A DNA stretch of 64,000 nucleotides, from NCBI GenBank assembly GCA_965215765.1, contig OZ244118.1, positions 2,294,001-2,358,000 on the forward strand, in the 5' to 3' direction. Source of the DNA: G965212025 sp965215765 (GTDB lineage: Bacteria > Pseudomonadota > Gammaproteobacteria > Poriferisulfidales > Oxydemutatoraceae). The first letter of the stretch is position 1; each line of letters starts with the position of its first letter. Positions 46,540 to 56,800 of this stretch are shown here, in pieces. The translations under genes were made by a program, and so were the position numbers. A model generated the notes under the pieces. That model was given only the letters and a program-made list of their open reading frames with translations, had not been told where the DNA came from and did no database searches.

Positions 46540-47312
46540 CCAAGCGCATCATTCCCTGCCTGGACGTGGCCGGTGGGCGCGTCGTCAAAGGCGTACGTTT
46601 CGTCAACATCATAGACGCCGGAGATCCTGTCGAAGCCGCCAGGCGTTATGCTGAAGAAGGAGCCGATGAGCTGGCTTTTCTGGACATTACCGCCAGCCAC
46701 GAAAAACGGCGCACCATGTTCGAAGTGGTGGAGCAGGTGGCGAAAGAAGTATTCATTCCCATGACAGTAGGCGGTGGCGTTCGTACTTTTCAGGACGTTC
46801 GAGACCTGCTGAATGCCGGTGCAGACAAAGCTTCCGTCAACACCTCCGCAGTGGAAAACCCGGAATTAATCCAGGAGCTGGCAAGCAAAATCGGCTCCCA
46901 GTGCATCACGGTAGCCATTGACGCAAGAGCGCGGCAGCAGAACGGAAGCCCTGCGGGCACTGGCGGCTGGGAGGTGTTTAGCCATGGTGGCAGGAAGGCA
47001 ACGGGGATGGATGCAGTGGCATGGGCAAAGCGCATGGCTGACTACGGTGCCGGAGAAATTTTATTGACCAGCATGGATCGGGACGGAACCAAAGCAGGGT
47101 TTGACCTCGAATTAACGCGCACCATCAGTACCAGCGTGAACGTACCCATCATTGCTTCAGGTGGGGTCGGAACGCTTGAACACCTGGCGAGCGGGGTCAT
47201 CGATGGGCAGGCAGACGCCATCTTGGCAGCCAGCATCTTTCATTTTCGAACGCACTCTATACAGGAAGCCAAGCAATACCTGGCTTCACGCGGCCTAATG
47301 GTCAGAATATAA
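46533..47312 (+). CDS. hisF: Imidazole glycerol phosphate synthase, cyclase subunit
   Basis: HisF closes the imidazole ring and releases AICAR. The 259-residue barrel begins with GTG at 46533 (LTKRIIPCLDVAGGRVVKGV, with the catalytic Asp), then DELAFLDITAS, MTVGGGVRTFQDVR and LLTSMDRDGTKAGFDLEL with the second Asp. hisI/hisIE, which usually follows, is not here. The gene converges with topA. Confidence 0.94.
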   Translation: MLTKRIIPCLDVAGGRVVKGVRFVNIIDAGDPVEAARRYAEEGADELAFLDITASHEKRRTMFEVVEQVAKEVFIPMTVGGGVRTFQDVRDLLNAGADKASVNTSAVENPELIQELASKIGSQCITVAIDARARQQNGSPAGTGGWEVFSHGGRKATGMDAVAWAKRMADYGAGEILLTSMDRDGTKAGFDLELTRTISTSVNVPIIASGGVGTLEHLASGVIDGQADAILAASIFHFRTHSIQEAKQYLASRGLMVRI

Positions 47313-47564
47313 GCCGCAGACTGCACGCCGAAACTGCCGGACAGAAAATAGCCAGAAGATGGCTGTACTGAAAAAAACCGGCTCTCACTGTTTTCGCAGA
47401 AACGAAAGAAAGAAGGGAAAGCGGGAACAAGCAACGCATAGCCTTTCTGCCGCGCCTGGGCAAGACTGACTGCACCGCCCCTTGACAGACACCGGGCGAC
47501 GGCAAAGTCTCCTGAAATCACCAATCAGACAGAACGTCAGCTCAGCGTTACTCGTGAAGCAAAC

Positions 47565-47605
47565 AAAAAACGCCCGCAGCCACTGTTGCAAATCGCAAGC
47601 GGGCG
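47565..47605 (-). terminator. Intrinsic terminator of topA
   Basis: On the minus strand CGCCCGC and GCGGGCG pair (47605-47599 with 47577-47571) around a 21-base loop region, followed by TTTTTTG. It lies just after the topA stop. The rest of the 301-bp spacer between hisF and topA holds no recognisable gene; minus-strand frames there are without similarity. Confidence 0.75.
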
Positions 47606-47613
47606 AGACTGCC

Positions 47614-49968
47614 TTATGGCTTTCTCCGGGAAGTTTTCTTCTTGCCTTTGGAAAATTTGCCTCTGCCGCGAGCCTTGTCGAACGATTTTGACAACAGGAG
47701 TTTCTGGCATTCCTCAAGCGTCAATAAAGCAGGATCCAGATCCTTGGCAACTGTGACATTTTGTTTTCCGTCCGTAACATAAGGCCCATACCGCCCTTTC
47801 AAAACCTGGATTGACGCATTTTCAAAGTTCTGAATGACCCGTTCCCGTTCTGCCTTTTCCTTGGCTGCTATCAGACCGAGTGCTTCGTCCAAAGTCACAG
47901 CTTCGGGACTACCCCCCGGCCCCAGAGAAACATACTTTTTTCCGTATTTAACATAAGCACCAAAACGACCATAATTCGTTTCGATGGTTTCTCCTGAAGA
48001 CGTTTCGCCCAGTTTGCGCGGGAACTTCAGAAGCTCCAGCGCCTCCTGAAAGGTCGTGGTTTCCAGACGAAAGGCTGGTGGAAGGCTGGCGAAGACCGGC
48101 TTCACCTCATCGTCTTTCGTTCCCAATTGCACGTATGGCCCATAACGACCGATGCGTACGCTGACCATTCGCCCGGTTTTTGGATCATTGCCCAGTTCGC
48201 GGGCAGCCATCGCCTCCTGGCGGCTGACCGACGTGCTTTTTTCATGCACCAGGCTTTCAAAAGGGAACCAGAATTCTCGCAACACATCTCGCCAATCTCT
48301 TTCACCACAAGCAATTTCATCCAGCTCATTTTCCAGTTTGGCAGTGAATCCATAGTCCACATAGCGCTCAAAGTGTTCCGTCAGGAAGCGGTTCACCACC
48401 CTGCCCGTAGAAGTCGGAACGAAACGCTTGTTCGTGAGCTCAACATATTTGCGACCAAGCAAGGTCGCCACGATGGACGCGTAGGTTGAAGGGCGACCAA
48501 TACCGTGTTCTTCCAGCACTTTAATCAGCGAGGCTTCGGTGAAACGGGGGGATGGCTCGGTAAAATGCTGATTTGCGTCCGCCGTCTTCAACTCCAGCTT
48601 CTCACCTTCAACCAATGGCGGTAACTTGCGCTCCTCACTTTTGTTTTTGGCCGAACCTTCTTCCGCATCACGACCTTCCGTGTACACCAAAAGAAAATTG
48701 GGTTCACGCACTGTTGAGCCGCTTGCTTTCAAGACCAACCCTTCCGGGCACAACAGCTCCACACTCACCGTGTCCAATATCGCTGGCGACATCTGGCAAG
48801 CCACAGCCCGCTTCCAAATCAATTCATACAATCTGTGCTGGTCTCTGTCCAATACGCTCCGAAGCGATTCTGGTGTGCGCTTTGCCGAAGTCGGCCGGAT
48901 GGCCTCATGGGCTTCCTGCGCGCTTTTTGAACGACTACGATACTTTCGTGGCGTTTCTGGCAGGCATCCGGAACCATAATGGGTAGCAATAAAGTCACGA
49001 ATCTCCTTGATGGCTTCATTCGCAATTGTGACCGAATCCGTACGCAAATAAGTAATAAGACCCAGGGACTCACCTTGGATTTCCACTCCTTCGTATAAGC
49101 GCTGGGCAACACGCATGGTTTTGCTGGCTGAGAAACCCAGCTTGCGAACCGCATCCTGTTGCAATGTGGAAGTCATGAACGGCGGTGCAGGATTGCGGCG
49201 GCGGAGTTTTTTCACAACTTTCGTAACTGCCACGCCCGATTTGCCTCCCGCGAGCAAGCGCGCTTTCAAATCGTCCGCCTGAGATTGCCCTGATATGGAA
49301 AATTGCTTGAGTTTCACGCCTTCTACCGAGGCAAGGGATGCGGGAAACTCGTCTTTATCTTTTTTCAAAACGACATCAATGGTCCAGTATTCCTGCGATT
49401 GAAAATTTTCAATTTCGATCTCGCGTTCCGCAATCAGGCGCAAAGCCGGACTTTGCACCCTTCCGGCTGAAAGGTTTGCATGAATCTTTCGCCACAGGAG
49501 CGGAGACAGATTGAAGCCAACCAGATGATCCAAAGCACGTCTTGCCTGTTGGGCATTCACCAAGTCATCAAGCATGCCCCTGGGGTTGGCAAACGCATCT
49601 TGCACGGCTCGCCGGGTAATCTCGTAAAAAACCACGCGATGCACTTCAACGCCAGCCAGCAAATTTTTCTCTTTCAATATCTGGCACAGATGCCAGGCAA
49701 TCGCTTCCCCTTCCCGATCCGGGTCGGTCGCCAAATACAATCGTTTCGCCCGTTTGACTGCTGAGCATATCCGACTGACCTGTTTCTGGCCGCGTTCCCC
49801 GATTTCATAATTCATCTTGAAATCGTTTTTCGGCTCGACTGCCCCATTTCGTGACACGAGGTCGCGCATATGGCCGTAAGTCGCCACTACATCGTAGCTC
49901 TTGTCCAGATACTTTACGATTGTTTTTGTTTTGGCAGGCGATTCAACGATTACGAGGTTTTTTTCCAT
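47614..49968 (-). CDS. topA: DNA topoisomerase I
   Basis: TopA relaxes negative supercoils. The 784 residues begin with the Toprim domain (NLVIVESPAKTKTI, DPDREGEAIAWHL), then the type IA core with the active-site Tyr in LITYLRTDSV and HEAIRPTS. The C-terminus has no zinc-finger cysteine pairs; instead it has three Topo_C/Toprim_Crpt-type repeats (IGRYGPYVQLG, NYGRFGAYVKYG, KGRYGPYVTDG) and a basic Lys/Arg tail. E. coli TopA has zinc fingers there, so this is the alternative bacterial layout. Confidence 0.94.
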   Translation of the reverse strand: MEKNLVIVESPAKTKTIVKYLDKSYDVVATYGHMRDLVSRNGAVEPKNDFKMNYEIGERGQKQVSRICSAVKRAKRLYLATDPDREGEAIAWHLCQILKEKNLLAGVEVHRVVFYEITRRAVQDAFANPRGMLDDLVNAQQARRALDHLVGFNLSPLLWRKIHANLSAGRVQSPALRLIAEREIEIENFQSQEYWTIDVVLKKDKDEFPASLASVEGVKLKQFSISGQSQADDLKARLLAGGKSGVAVTKVVKKLRRRNPAPPFMTSTLQQDAVRKLGFSASKTMRVAQRLYEGVEIQGESLGLITYLRTDSVTIANEAIKEIRDFIATHYGSGCLPETPRKYRSRSKSAQEAHEAIRPTSAKRTPESLRSVLDRDQHRLYELIWKRAVACQMSPAILDTVSVELLCPEGLVLKASGSTVREPNFLLVYTEGRDAEEGSAKNKSEERKLPPLVEGEKLELKTADANQHFTEPSPRFTEASLIKVLEEHGIGRPSTYASIVATLLGRKYVELTNKRFVPTSTGRVVNRFLTEHFERYVDYGFTAKLENELDEIACGERDWRDVLREFWFPFESLVHEKSTSVSRQEAMAARELGNDPKTGRMVSVRIGRYGPYVQLGTKDDEVKPVFASLPPAFRLETTTFQEALELLKFPRKLGETSSGETIETNYGRFGAYVKYGKKYVSLGPGGSPEAVTLDEALGLIAAKEKAERERVIQNFENASIQVLKGRYGPYVTDGKQNVTVAKDLDPALLTLEECQKLLLSKSFDKARGRGKFSKGKKKTSRRKP

Positions 49969-50303
49969 TGCGGTGTGGGGTCAGGTGGTGGATACAGCTT
50001 TCTGCTGAAAGCGAGTACGAAGATGGCACGAAGCCACTATGTCGAAACTTCGTGCGAAGGATGAAGGAAAGATCGAAAAACCGCAAGCCGAAAAGCGACC
50101 TTGACAGAACAAGCGGTACATACCGCTCTCCGGACGGTTCCGAACTTCAGCAAAGCGCTTCCCCCACAGGCTCGAAACGAGAGAACGATCCTCAAAGCAT
50201 TCTTTATCGCCAGGAAAAACCATTGCTTCTCCCGTGCTTTTCAGAACGCGAGCCCATGACTCGCGCTGACTCCGGATTGTGAAAGCTTAAAAGCGAAACG
50301 CAA

Positions 50304-50333
50304 GCGGAGCCTCCACTTTTTGAAGGAGTCCGC
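50304..50333 (+). other. Imperfect hairpin in the rpsO upstream region
   Basis: GCGGA pairs with TCCGC and CTCC with GGAG around a short loop, with a two-base bulge. No T run follows on either strand at the right distance, so it is not a standard terminator. It lies upstream of the likely rpsO promoter and so may not be in the rpsO leader. Confidence 0.35.
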
Positions 50334-50474
50334 AAAAGCACAGAGGAGGAACCACGCATGACGATTTCACCCGTGTCCTTACTCCGAAAACCGAACCGTC
50401 AGCAACCGATTCAAAGAAGGGTGGGCGAGCAAAACACACATCACACACTTCTTTCAAACTCAACGTGGCTGTGC

Positions 50475-50503
50475 TTGCGTTCACCAAGAGGCAAGACTAC
50501 AAT
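50475..50503 (+). promoter_or_regulatory. Likely rpsO-pnp promoter
   Basis: TTGCGT (50475-50480), a 17-base spacer and TACAAT (50498-50503, five of six -10 matches) lie about 90 bases upstream of the rpsO start. Confidence 0.45.
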
Positions 50504-50590
50504 CGGCACCCGGCGCGAATCAAGGTGCCGTGAACAAGGAACTGGTCTCAGTTCTTTATCCTTATTTTCAGGTCAGAGGTTCCCAAAAGA

Positions 50591-50857
50591 ATGTCGCAAG
50601 ATGTAGTGAAGGAAAATTTTTCCAAATTGTTGGCTCGCTCTCCAAATGACACCGGCTCACCAGAAATGCAAATCGCTTTTCTTACGCAGCGAATCAAGTC
50701 GCTTGGTGGTCACTTTAAAACCCACAAAAATGACAATCATTCCAAAAGAGGGCTGCTGCAAATGGTCAATAACAGGCGCAAGCTGTTGGCTCATTTGAAG
50801 TCTGAAGATATTACGCGTTATAAGCAGGCCGCTTCAGTGCTTGGCCTCAGAACTTGA
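50591..50857 (+). CDS. rpsO: 30S ribosomal protein S15
   Basis: S15 binds the 16S central domain early in assembly. The 88 residues show GSPEMQIAFLTQRIKSLGGHFKTHKNDNHSKRGLLQMVNNRRKLL-type sequence in order: GSPEMQIAFLTQRI, HFKTHKNDNHSKRGL and RRKLLAHLK. The end, DITRYKQAASVLGLRT, diverges slightly from the usual YRxLIxxLGLRR. pnp follows, as in E. coli, and the start region of pnp overlaps the rpsO end. Confidence 0.95.
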   Translation: MSQDVVKENFSKLLARSPNDTGSPEMQIAFLTQRIKSLGGHFKTHKNDNHSKRGLLQMVNNRRKLLAHLKSEDITRYKQAASVLGLRT

Positions 50858-50861
50858 GGAG

Positions 50862-53009
50862 ATGTCAGTTTTGAAAAATTTTGAAAAAAGCTTCACTTAC
50901 GGTGGTCATACGGTCACCCTGTCTACGGGCAACGTTGCCCGCCAGGCAGATGCATCTGTGTGGGTGAACATGGAAGAAACCGTCGTGCTGGCGGCCTTGA
51001 CTGCCAGACGCGAAGCTCTGCCAAACCAAAGCTTCCTGCCACTTACAATTAATTATCAGGAGCGCGCCTATGCGGGCGGGAAAATCCCTGGCGGCTTTTT
51101 CAAACGTGAGGGCCGACCAAGCGAAAAAGAAATTCTGACTTCCAGATTGATAGACCGGCCACTTCGGCCTCTGTTTCCGAAGAACTTTTTTCATGAGGTT
51201 CAAATCATTGCCACTGTGGTTTCCTTGAATCCGCAAATTGATGCCAGCGTACCAGCCTTGCTGGGTGCCTCAGCTGCGGCTGCCATTTCCGGAGTTCCCG
51301 TAAAAGACATACTCGGTGCGGCGAGAGTCGGCATGGTTGATGGACAACTCGTGTTGAACCCGACCGCAGAACAAATTGCCCAGTCGCAGTTGAATATGGT
51401 CGTGGCGGGGACTGAGAAAGCCATACTGATGGTTGAGGCAGGCGCACACTTGCTTAGCGAAGAACAAATGCTTGACGCCGTGGTTTTCGGGCATGAACAA
51501 ATGCAAATCACGATTCAGGCAATTCGCGAATTGGCGCAAGAAGCAGGCAAGCCAAAATGGGACTGGCAGCCAAAAACTGTTGATCAGGAATTACGCACAA
51601 CCGTAAGCGAAAAATATGCTGAGCGTATTGAGCAAGCCAACTCAGGAACGGACAGACTGGAGCGAAAAGCACTTTTACAAAAGATATACGCTGAGGTGGA
51701 TGAGGAATGCTCACAGAACACAGACCTGAAAAAAGCGACCAGGGAGGTTTGTGCAGAACTGGACAAGAAATGTGTGCGCAACCGAGTTCTGGACGGGAAA
51801 AGTCGTATTGACGGTCGCACCACACGCACAGTCAGGGATATCAGCATAGAAACGGGTCTGCTGCCCCGTGCCCATGGAAGCGCGCTTTTTACGCGTGGGG
51901 AAACACAGGTGCTGTCTGCCACAACCTTGGGTACCAGCAAAGAGGCTCAAATCATTGACGCGATCGACGGCGACAGACGTGACCGATTCATGCTTCACTA
52001 CAACTTTCCACCGTACTGTGTTGGAGAAACAGGTTTCCTCGGAATTCCCAAGCGTCGGGAAATAGGGCACGGACACTTGGCAAAGCGTGCGCTTGAGGCG
52101 GTCATGCCAAACGAAGAAGAGTTTCCATACGTGCTGCGCGCAGTTTGCGAAACAACCGAATCCAACGGTTCCAGTTCCATGGCATCGGTCTGCGCAACCA
52201 CTTTATCGTTGATGAATGCTGGCGTCCCCATCAAGGCAAAAGTGGCAGGAATAGCCATGGGGCTCGTCCTGGAAGGAGACCGCTTTGCTGTCCTGACAGA
52301 TATTCTCGGTGATGAAGATCACCTCGGTGACATGGACTTCAAAGTCGCGGGAACCCGGGACGGAATCACCGCATTGCAAATGGACATCAAGGTAGACGGC
52401 ACTACGGGAGACATATTGCATGCAGCACTGGCGCAAGCCCACACAGCAAGAATGGAAATCCTGGACATCATGGATGAAAAAGTTGGCACCAACCTGACAA
52501 TCTCACCATACGCCCCGCGCCTGACCCAATTAAAAATAAACCCGAAGAAAATTCGTGACGTCATTGGGAAAGGCGGGGCTGTGATTCGTTCAATTACTGA
52601 AGAAACCGGAGTTGAAATCAACATCGATGATGATGGCACCATTACCATTTCGAGTTCTGATGTTGAGGCCACAAAACAGGCTCAGCAACGCATCGCGGAT
52701 TTAACCGCGGAAGTTGAGGTGGGGATGAGCTATCCCGGCCGGGTTGCCAAGATCATGGAGTACGGTGCTTTTGTCACTGTTCTGCCAGGCAAAGACGGTC
52801 TGTTACACATATCACAAATGGGTGGCGGCAAGAGAGTCAGAAAAGTTGAAGATGTCCTGAGCGAAGGTGACTCCGTGGAAGTGCATGTTCTGGAAATTGA
52901 CCGCAGAGGAAAAATACGACTGACGATGAGCAACCCGGACCAGGAGCAGGAACAGAGTTCAACACCGGACAACTTTTACTCGCCGGATTATGAAGACCGA
53001 GGATACTGA
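50862..53009 (+). CDS. pnp: Polyribonucleotide nucleotidyltransferase (PNPase)
   Basis: PNPase degrades RNA 3' to 5' with phosphate and is part of the degradosome. The 715 residues show two RNase PH domains (LPLTINYQERAYAGGKIPGGFFKREGRPSE near 60; TRGETQVLSATTLGT and NFPPYCVGETG near 350-390; MDFKVAGTRDGITALQMDIK near 495), a KH domain (IRDVIGKGGAVIRSITEETG, about 565) and an S1 domain (YPGRVAKIMEYGAFVTVLPG, about 625). ATG 50862 sits directly after GAGGAG; TTG 50871 is better spaced and would shorten the protein by three residues. Confidence 0.95.
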   Translation: MSVLKNFEKSFTYGGHTVTLSTGNVARQADASVWVNMEETVVLAALTARREALPNQSFLPLTINYQERAYAGGKIPGGFFKREGRPSEKEILTSRLIDRPLRPLFPKNFFHEVQIIATVVSLNPQIDASVPALLGASAAAAISGVPVKDILGAARVGMVDGQLVLNPTAEQIAQSQLNMVVAGTEKAILMVEAGAHLLSEEQMLDAVVFGHEQMQITIQAIRELAQEAGKPKWDWQPKTVDQELRTTVSEKYAERIEQANSGTDRLERKALLQKIYAEVDEECSQNTDLKKATREVCAELDKKCVRNRVLDGKSRIDGRTTRTVRDISIETGLLPRAHGSALFTRGETQVLSATTLGTSKEAQIIDAIDGDRRDRFMLHYNFPPYCVGETGFLGIPKRREIGHGHLAKRALEAVMPNEEEFPYVLRAVCETTESNGSSSMASVCATTLSLMNAGVPIKAKVAGIAMGLVLEGDRFAVLTDILGDEDHLGDMDFKVAGTRDGITALQMDIKVDGTTGDILHAALAQAHTARMEILDIMDEKVGTNLTISPYAPRLTQLKINPKKIRDVIGKGGAVIRSITEETGVEINIDDDGTITISSSDVEATKQAQQRIADLTAEVEVGMSYPGRVAKIMEYGAFVTVLPGKDGLLHISQMGGGKRVRKVEDVLSEGDSVEVHVLEIDRRGKIRLTMSNPDQEQEQSSTPDNFYSPDYEDRGY

Positions 53010-53379
53010 TGCGCGCTGGCGCGACCAGTTGAGCGAGGAAGAATACGTTATTTGCCGGCTCAAAGGGACAGAGCAGGCTTTTACAGGAAAATATCGGGAT
53101 TGCAAAGAAACCGGCGTCTACAATTGCAAATGTTGTGGAAAGCCACTTTTTCCTTCATCGACCAAGTATGACTCCGGAACCGGATGGCCCAGTTTCTACC
53201 AGACTGCAGAAAATACAACGGTCACCACTAAGCCAGATAACAGCATGGGAATGCAGCGCACTGAGGTCGTGTGTTCAAGTTGCGGCTGTCATTTAGGGCA
53301 CCTTTTCCCTGACGGCCCAACTCCAACCGGCTTGCGTTACTGCATCAACTCAGCCTCTCTTAAACTGAAACAACCTTAA
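52990..53379 (+). CDS. msrB: Peptide-methionine (R)-S-oxide reductase
   Basis: MsrB repairs methionine R-sulfoxide. The 129-residue protein has the zinc site as two CxxC pairs (C46/C49 in NCKCCGKPLF and C95/C98 in CSSCGCHLGHLF), the substrate motif GTGWPSFYQ and the catalytic Cys118 in RYCINSASL. It overlaps the pnp end by 20 bases. Its 3' half is copied twice at 61.6-62.1 kb next to SurE-like sequence. The convergent gene to its right is a truncated duplicate of the giant gene end. Confidence 0.94.
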   Translation: MKTEDTDARWRDQLSEEEYVICRLKGTEQAFTGKYRDCKETGVYNCKCCGKPLFPSSTKYDSGTGWPSFYQTAENTTVTTKPDNSMGMQRTEVVCSSCGCHLGHLFPDGPTPTGLRYCINSASLKLKQP

Positions 53380-53754
53380 GGTTCTGCTCTCCCGGACTGC
53401 TGGTCTCGACTCCGGTGCTTCAGGGACGAGCACCGCGCAACAGGTCTGGCGAACCGCACCACCCAAATACACTCTGGCGCGCAACCGCTTCGACTGCTCC
53501 GGCTCCGGCTCCAGGCTCACCATTATTCGCGGGTCCGCCAGATCGCCTGTAACCTTCAGCCTAAACGAGTCGCCCGGTCTTGGTGGAGCATCACGACTAA
53601 ACTCTACCCCGATATTCGCGCTGATTTGGGTGTCACCACATGATGCAGAGCCTATGAACCTCACGGAGCCTCCGAGCACATTGGAGCAACCCTCAACAGA
53701 CCACTTCAAGCGATCCCTGTCAGGAGGATCTTCATCCGTGGCGCTGAAGGCCAT
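53378..53754 (-). pseudogene. Duplicated 3' end of the giant gene (377 bp)
   Basis: These 377 bases repeat the first part of 53755-54145, the region holding the end of the giant gene and its downstream spacer. The junction is a change from GAAGGCCAT to the spacer start AAGGTT. On the minus strand it encodes the last cadherin-like module (DEDPPDRDRLKW to LRARVYLGGAVR). The stop TAG found in the other two copies is changed (TAG to CAG on the coding strand), so the frame reads on into the msrB antisense to 53350. It has no own start and is unlikely to be translated. Confidence 0.85.
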
Positions 53755-53822
53755 AAGGTTCTGCTCTCCCGGGCTGCCAGTCTCGACTCCGGTGCTTCAG
53801 GGACGAGCACCGCGCAACAGGT

Positions 53823-56800
53823 CTAGCGAACCGCACCACCCAAATACACTCTGGCGCGCAACCGCTTCGACTGCTCCGGCTCCGGCTCCGGCTCCGGCTC
53901 CGACTCCAGGCTCACCATTATTCGCGCGTCCGCCAGACCGTCTGTAACCTTCAGCCTAAACGAGCCGCTCGGTCTTGGTGGAGCATCACGACTAAACTCT
54001 ACCCCGATATTCGCGCCGGTTTGGGTGTCACCACATGCCGCAGAGCCTATGAACCTCACGGAGCCTCCGAGCACATTGGAGCAACCCTCAACAGACCACT
54101 TCAAGCGATCCCTGTCAGGAGGATCTTCATCCGTGGCACTGAAGCCCATGGTGACAGATAACTCACCAGCAGGAATCACCCAGGGTCTCGTTGACCCGCC
54201 GTCAATTACCGGAGCTCGATTGGGAATCACTTCGAACATCACTGTGATACGGCTCGTGGAACCATCTGTATCTTTCACCTCGACTTCCACGACGGCACTG
54301 GCACTTGAACCTGAAGGACGCTCAAGCAACAGAACCACGATGCTCCCTTTCACAGTCGATCCCCGAGAATCATTCGCCAACACAAAAACCGCAGTCGTTT
54401 CCTTCGGATTGCCACCGAGCACTGTCCATAACAATAACTGTGCATCATCATCCCGAGGGTCACGCGCGACAAGACGTTTTGTGGCTTGCGTCTGACTGGC
54501 GTACATCCGCACTGTGGTGCTGCTTTCACCATCCTCTATCACCGGAGGAAGCCCATACATGAGTTCCACCGTTACACTGTCTGTGGACAACCCGTCTGTG
54601 ACCTCCAAAACGAAGGAGCCAAACTCCCCTGAATCCATTGGTCGTGTAAACAGTATTTGAATGGTGCTTCCCCGCCTCGCATCCTCAGAACCATAAAAAT
54701 TTGCAGACCCGCCGCTCAACGTCTCTGTGCTCAAAAACCACCTCAGATCCGTTGCGTGTCCAGGGTCTTCGTCTCGCGCTTCAAACACGCGCAGTGCGGT
54801 CGTGGCGGCCTCAGAAAATACCAGCCGTCTCGACGTTGACCCGACAATAACCGGAGCTCGGTTGGGAACAGCTTCAAATACCACCATCGAACGCGTTGTA
54901 TTGTTTTGCGGATCCCTGACCTCAACCTCAACGCTCGCACCAACCGTTGACCCCATTGGACGCTCAAACAACACGACCACCGTGCTCCCGCGGACGACAG
55001 TCGAAGACGTTGAAGCACCTGCCAGAGCAAAGCTCACAGTCGTCCCCATCGCCAGCTCCCGCAGCGTTCCGGCAATTGACCAGGCTAGACGCTCTGGCGC
55101 GGTATCCGGATCAGACGCACTCAATAACACAGTGGATCTTGTCTCTTTGGCGTAGACCCGCACCGTGCTGCTTTCGCCATTCTCTATCACGGGAGGAAAG
55201 CCATAAGTCAGGGATACAGTTGTCATGTCTGTGGACAAGTCATCCGTAACTGCCAGTTGAAACGAGCCAAGTGTTGTTGTACCGGTAGCTGGTGTGACCA
55301 CGATTGCAACGCTTTCCCCTCGCGTGGAACCAGAGAGCTGCGCCGTCGCGCTGCCTGACATCTCTGTGTCCAAAGTCCACTGCAGATCCTCTCCATGTCC
55401 CGGATCCTCATCCGATGCCTCAAACATCAACACCGTGGTGGTGTCGCTGGCAGAAATACGACGAGACTGTGGTGATCCGCCTTTAATTATCGGCGTACGG
55501 TTGGCAACCGCCTCGAAAACCACAATGATGGAACTCATTAAATCCGGCTTATCCTTAACGCTGGCCACTACCTTAACGCTGCCCCCGAAAAGCTCACGCT
55601 CCGGACGCTCGTACAACACGTCCACCTTCAATCCTGACGCAGTCGAAGACGCTGAAGCATCTGAGAGAACAAAACGCACAGTCGTCCCTGCCGGCAAACT
55701 GGTTTTGTCATCGGTACTGGCGATTGACCATAACAACCTTGAGCCTCCCTTGAGTGTCGCCATGAGAGATCTTCCGGCTGTCGTTTGTTTGGCATATATC
55801 AGGCTCTTTACGGAACTCGCGCCACCCTCTATCACAGGTTCTGAACCGCGGATAACTGCGACAGTCGCTGTGGTCGTACTCAAAAGATCACTGACTTTCA
55901 GCACAAAGGATCCAAACTCTTTACCCCCCGGACCGCGTATGATTTGTACCGTAACGTTTTCGCCGAGAGGTTGGCCCACGAACTCGGCAGTGACTCCGGC
56001 TGACAAACCGGACGTGTCCAGGAACCAAACCAGGATCTCTGTATCGCCCGGATCAGCGTCAGATGCCTGAAAGTCGAAAATTTCCATGCTACTCCCTATC
56101 GGTATATCCTCAACCAATTCCCCATTAATTGCGCCGACAATCACCGGCTTACGGTTGGGTACGTGCTCAAATTGCACCGTCGTGCGCGCTGTATTGTTTT
56201 CCGGATCCCTGACCTCAACCTTGACGCTCGCGCCGGCCGTTGACCCCACTGGACGCTCAAACAACATAACCACCGTGCCCCCGTGCGCCGTCGAACCCAG
56301 AGAATCGTTCTCCAACACAAAACTCACAGTCGTCCCCATCGTCAGCTCGCTTGGTGTTCCGACAATTGACCAGATTAAATTTTTCGGAGAGGTATCAGTG
56401 TCAACTGCAGTCAAACTCAAGCGGGCTTCCTGCCGTTTGACGTATATCAAACTCTTCAGAGTGCTTGCCCCGTCCTCCATTACCGGACGAAAGCCATAAA
56501 TCAGCTTCACAGTCGCACTCGTTGTGGATATCTGATCCGAGACGTTCAATTCGAACGAACCATGCATGGACGAACCGACTTTGGGCACAAACTGCACTTC
56601 AATCCTTGTTCCCTGCCTTGAACCCAAAATTTCCACGTTCCCGAACAGCGTTTCAGTGCTCGATAAAGTCCACCGCAGATTCGGGTCATCACCCAGGTCA
56701 TCGTCTCGCGCTTCAAATATCAGCGTGTCTGTAGAATCTCGATTAACTTCACGTTCGAGTTGCCCATTAACCGAACCATCAATCACCGGTTCCCGGTTGG

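Larger units (their letters stand above)
49969..50590. other. 622-bp spacer between topA and rpsO, no convincing gene
   Basis: Frames of 66-82 codons exist on both strands but have no recognisable product. truB, which precedes rpsO in most gammaproteobacteria, is missing. The stretch holds a likely rpsO promoter (50475-50503) and an interrupted hairpin at 50304-50333. The topA promoter should lie at the left end; no good match was seen. Confidence 0.5.

Noticed and set aside
50358..50606. 82-codon plus-strand frame upstream of rpsO
   Set aside because: Basic, low-similarity product; it contains the likely rpsO promoter and overlaps the rpsO start.
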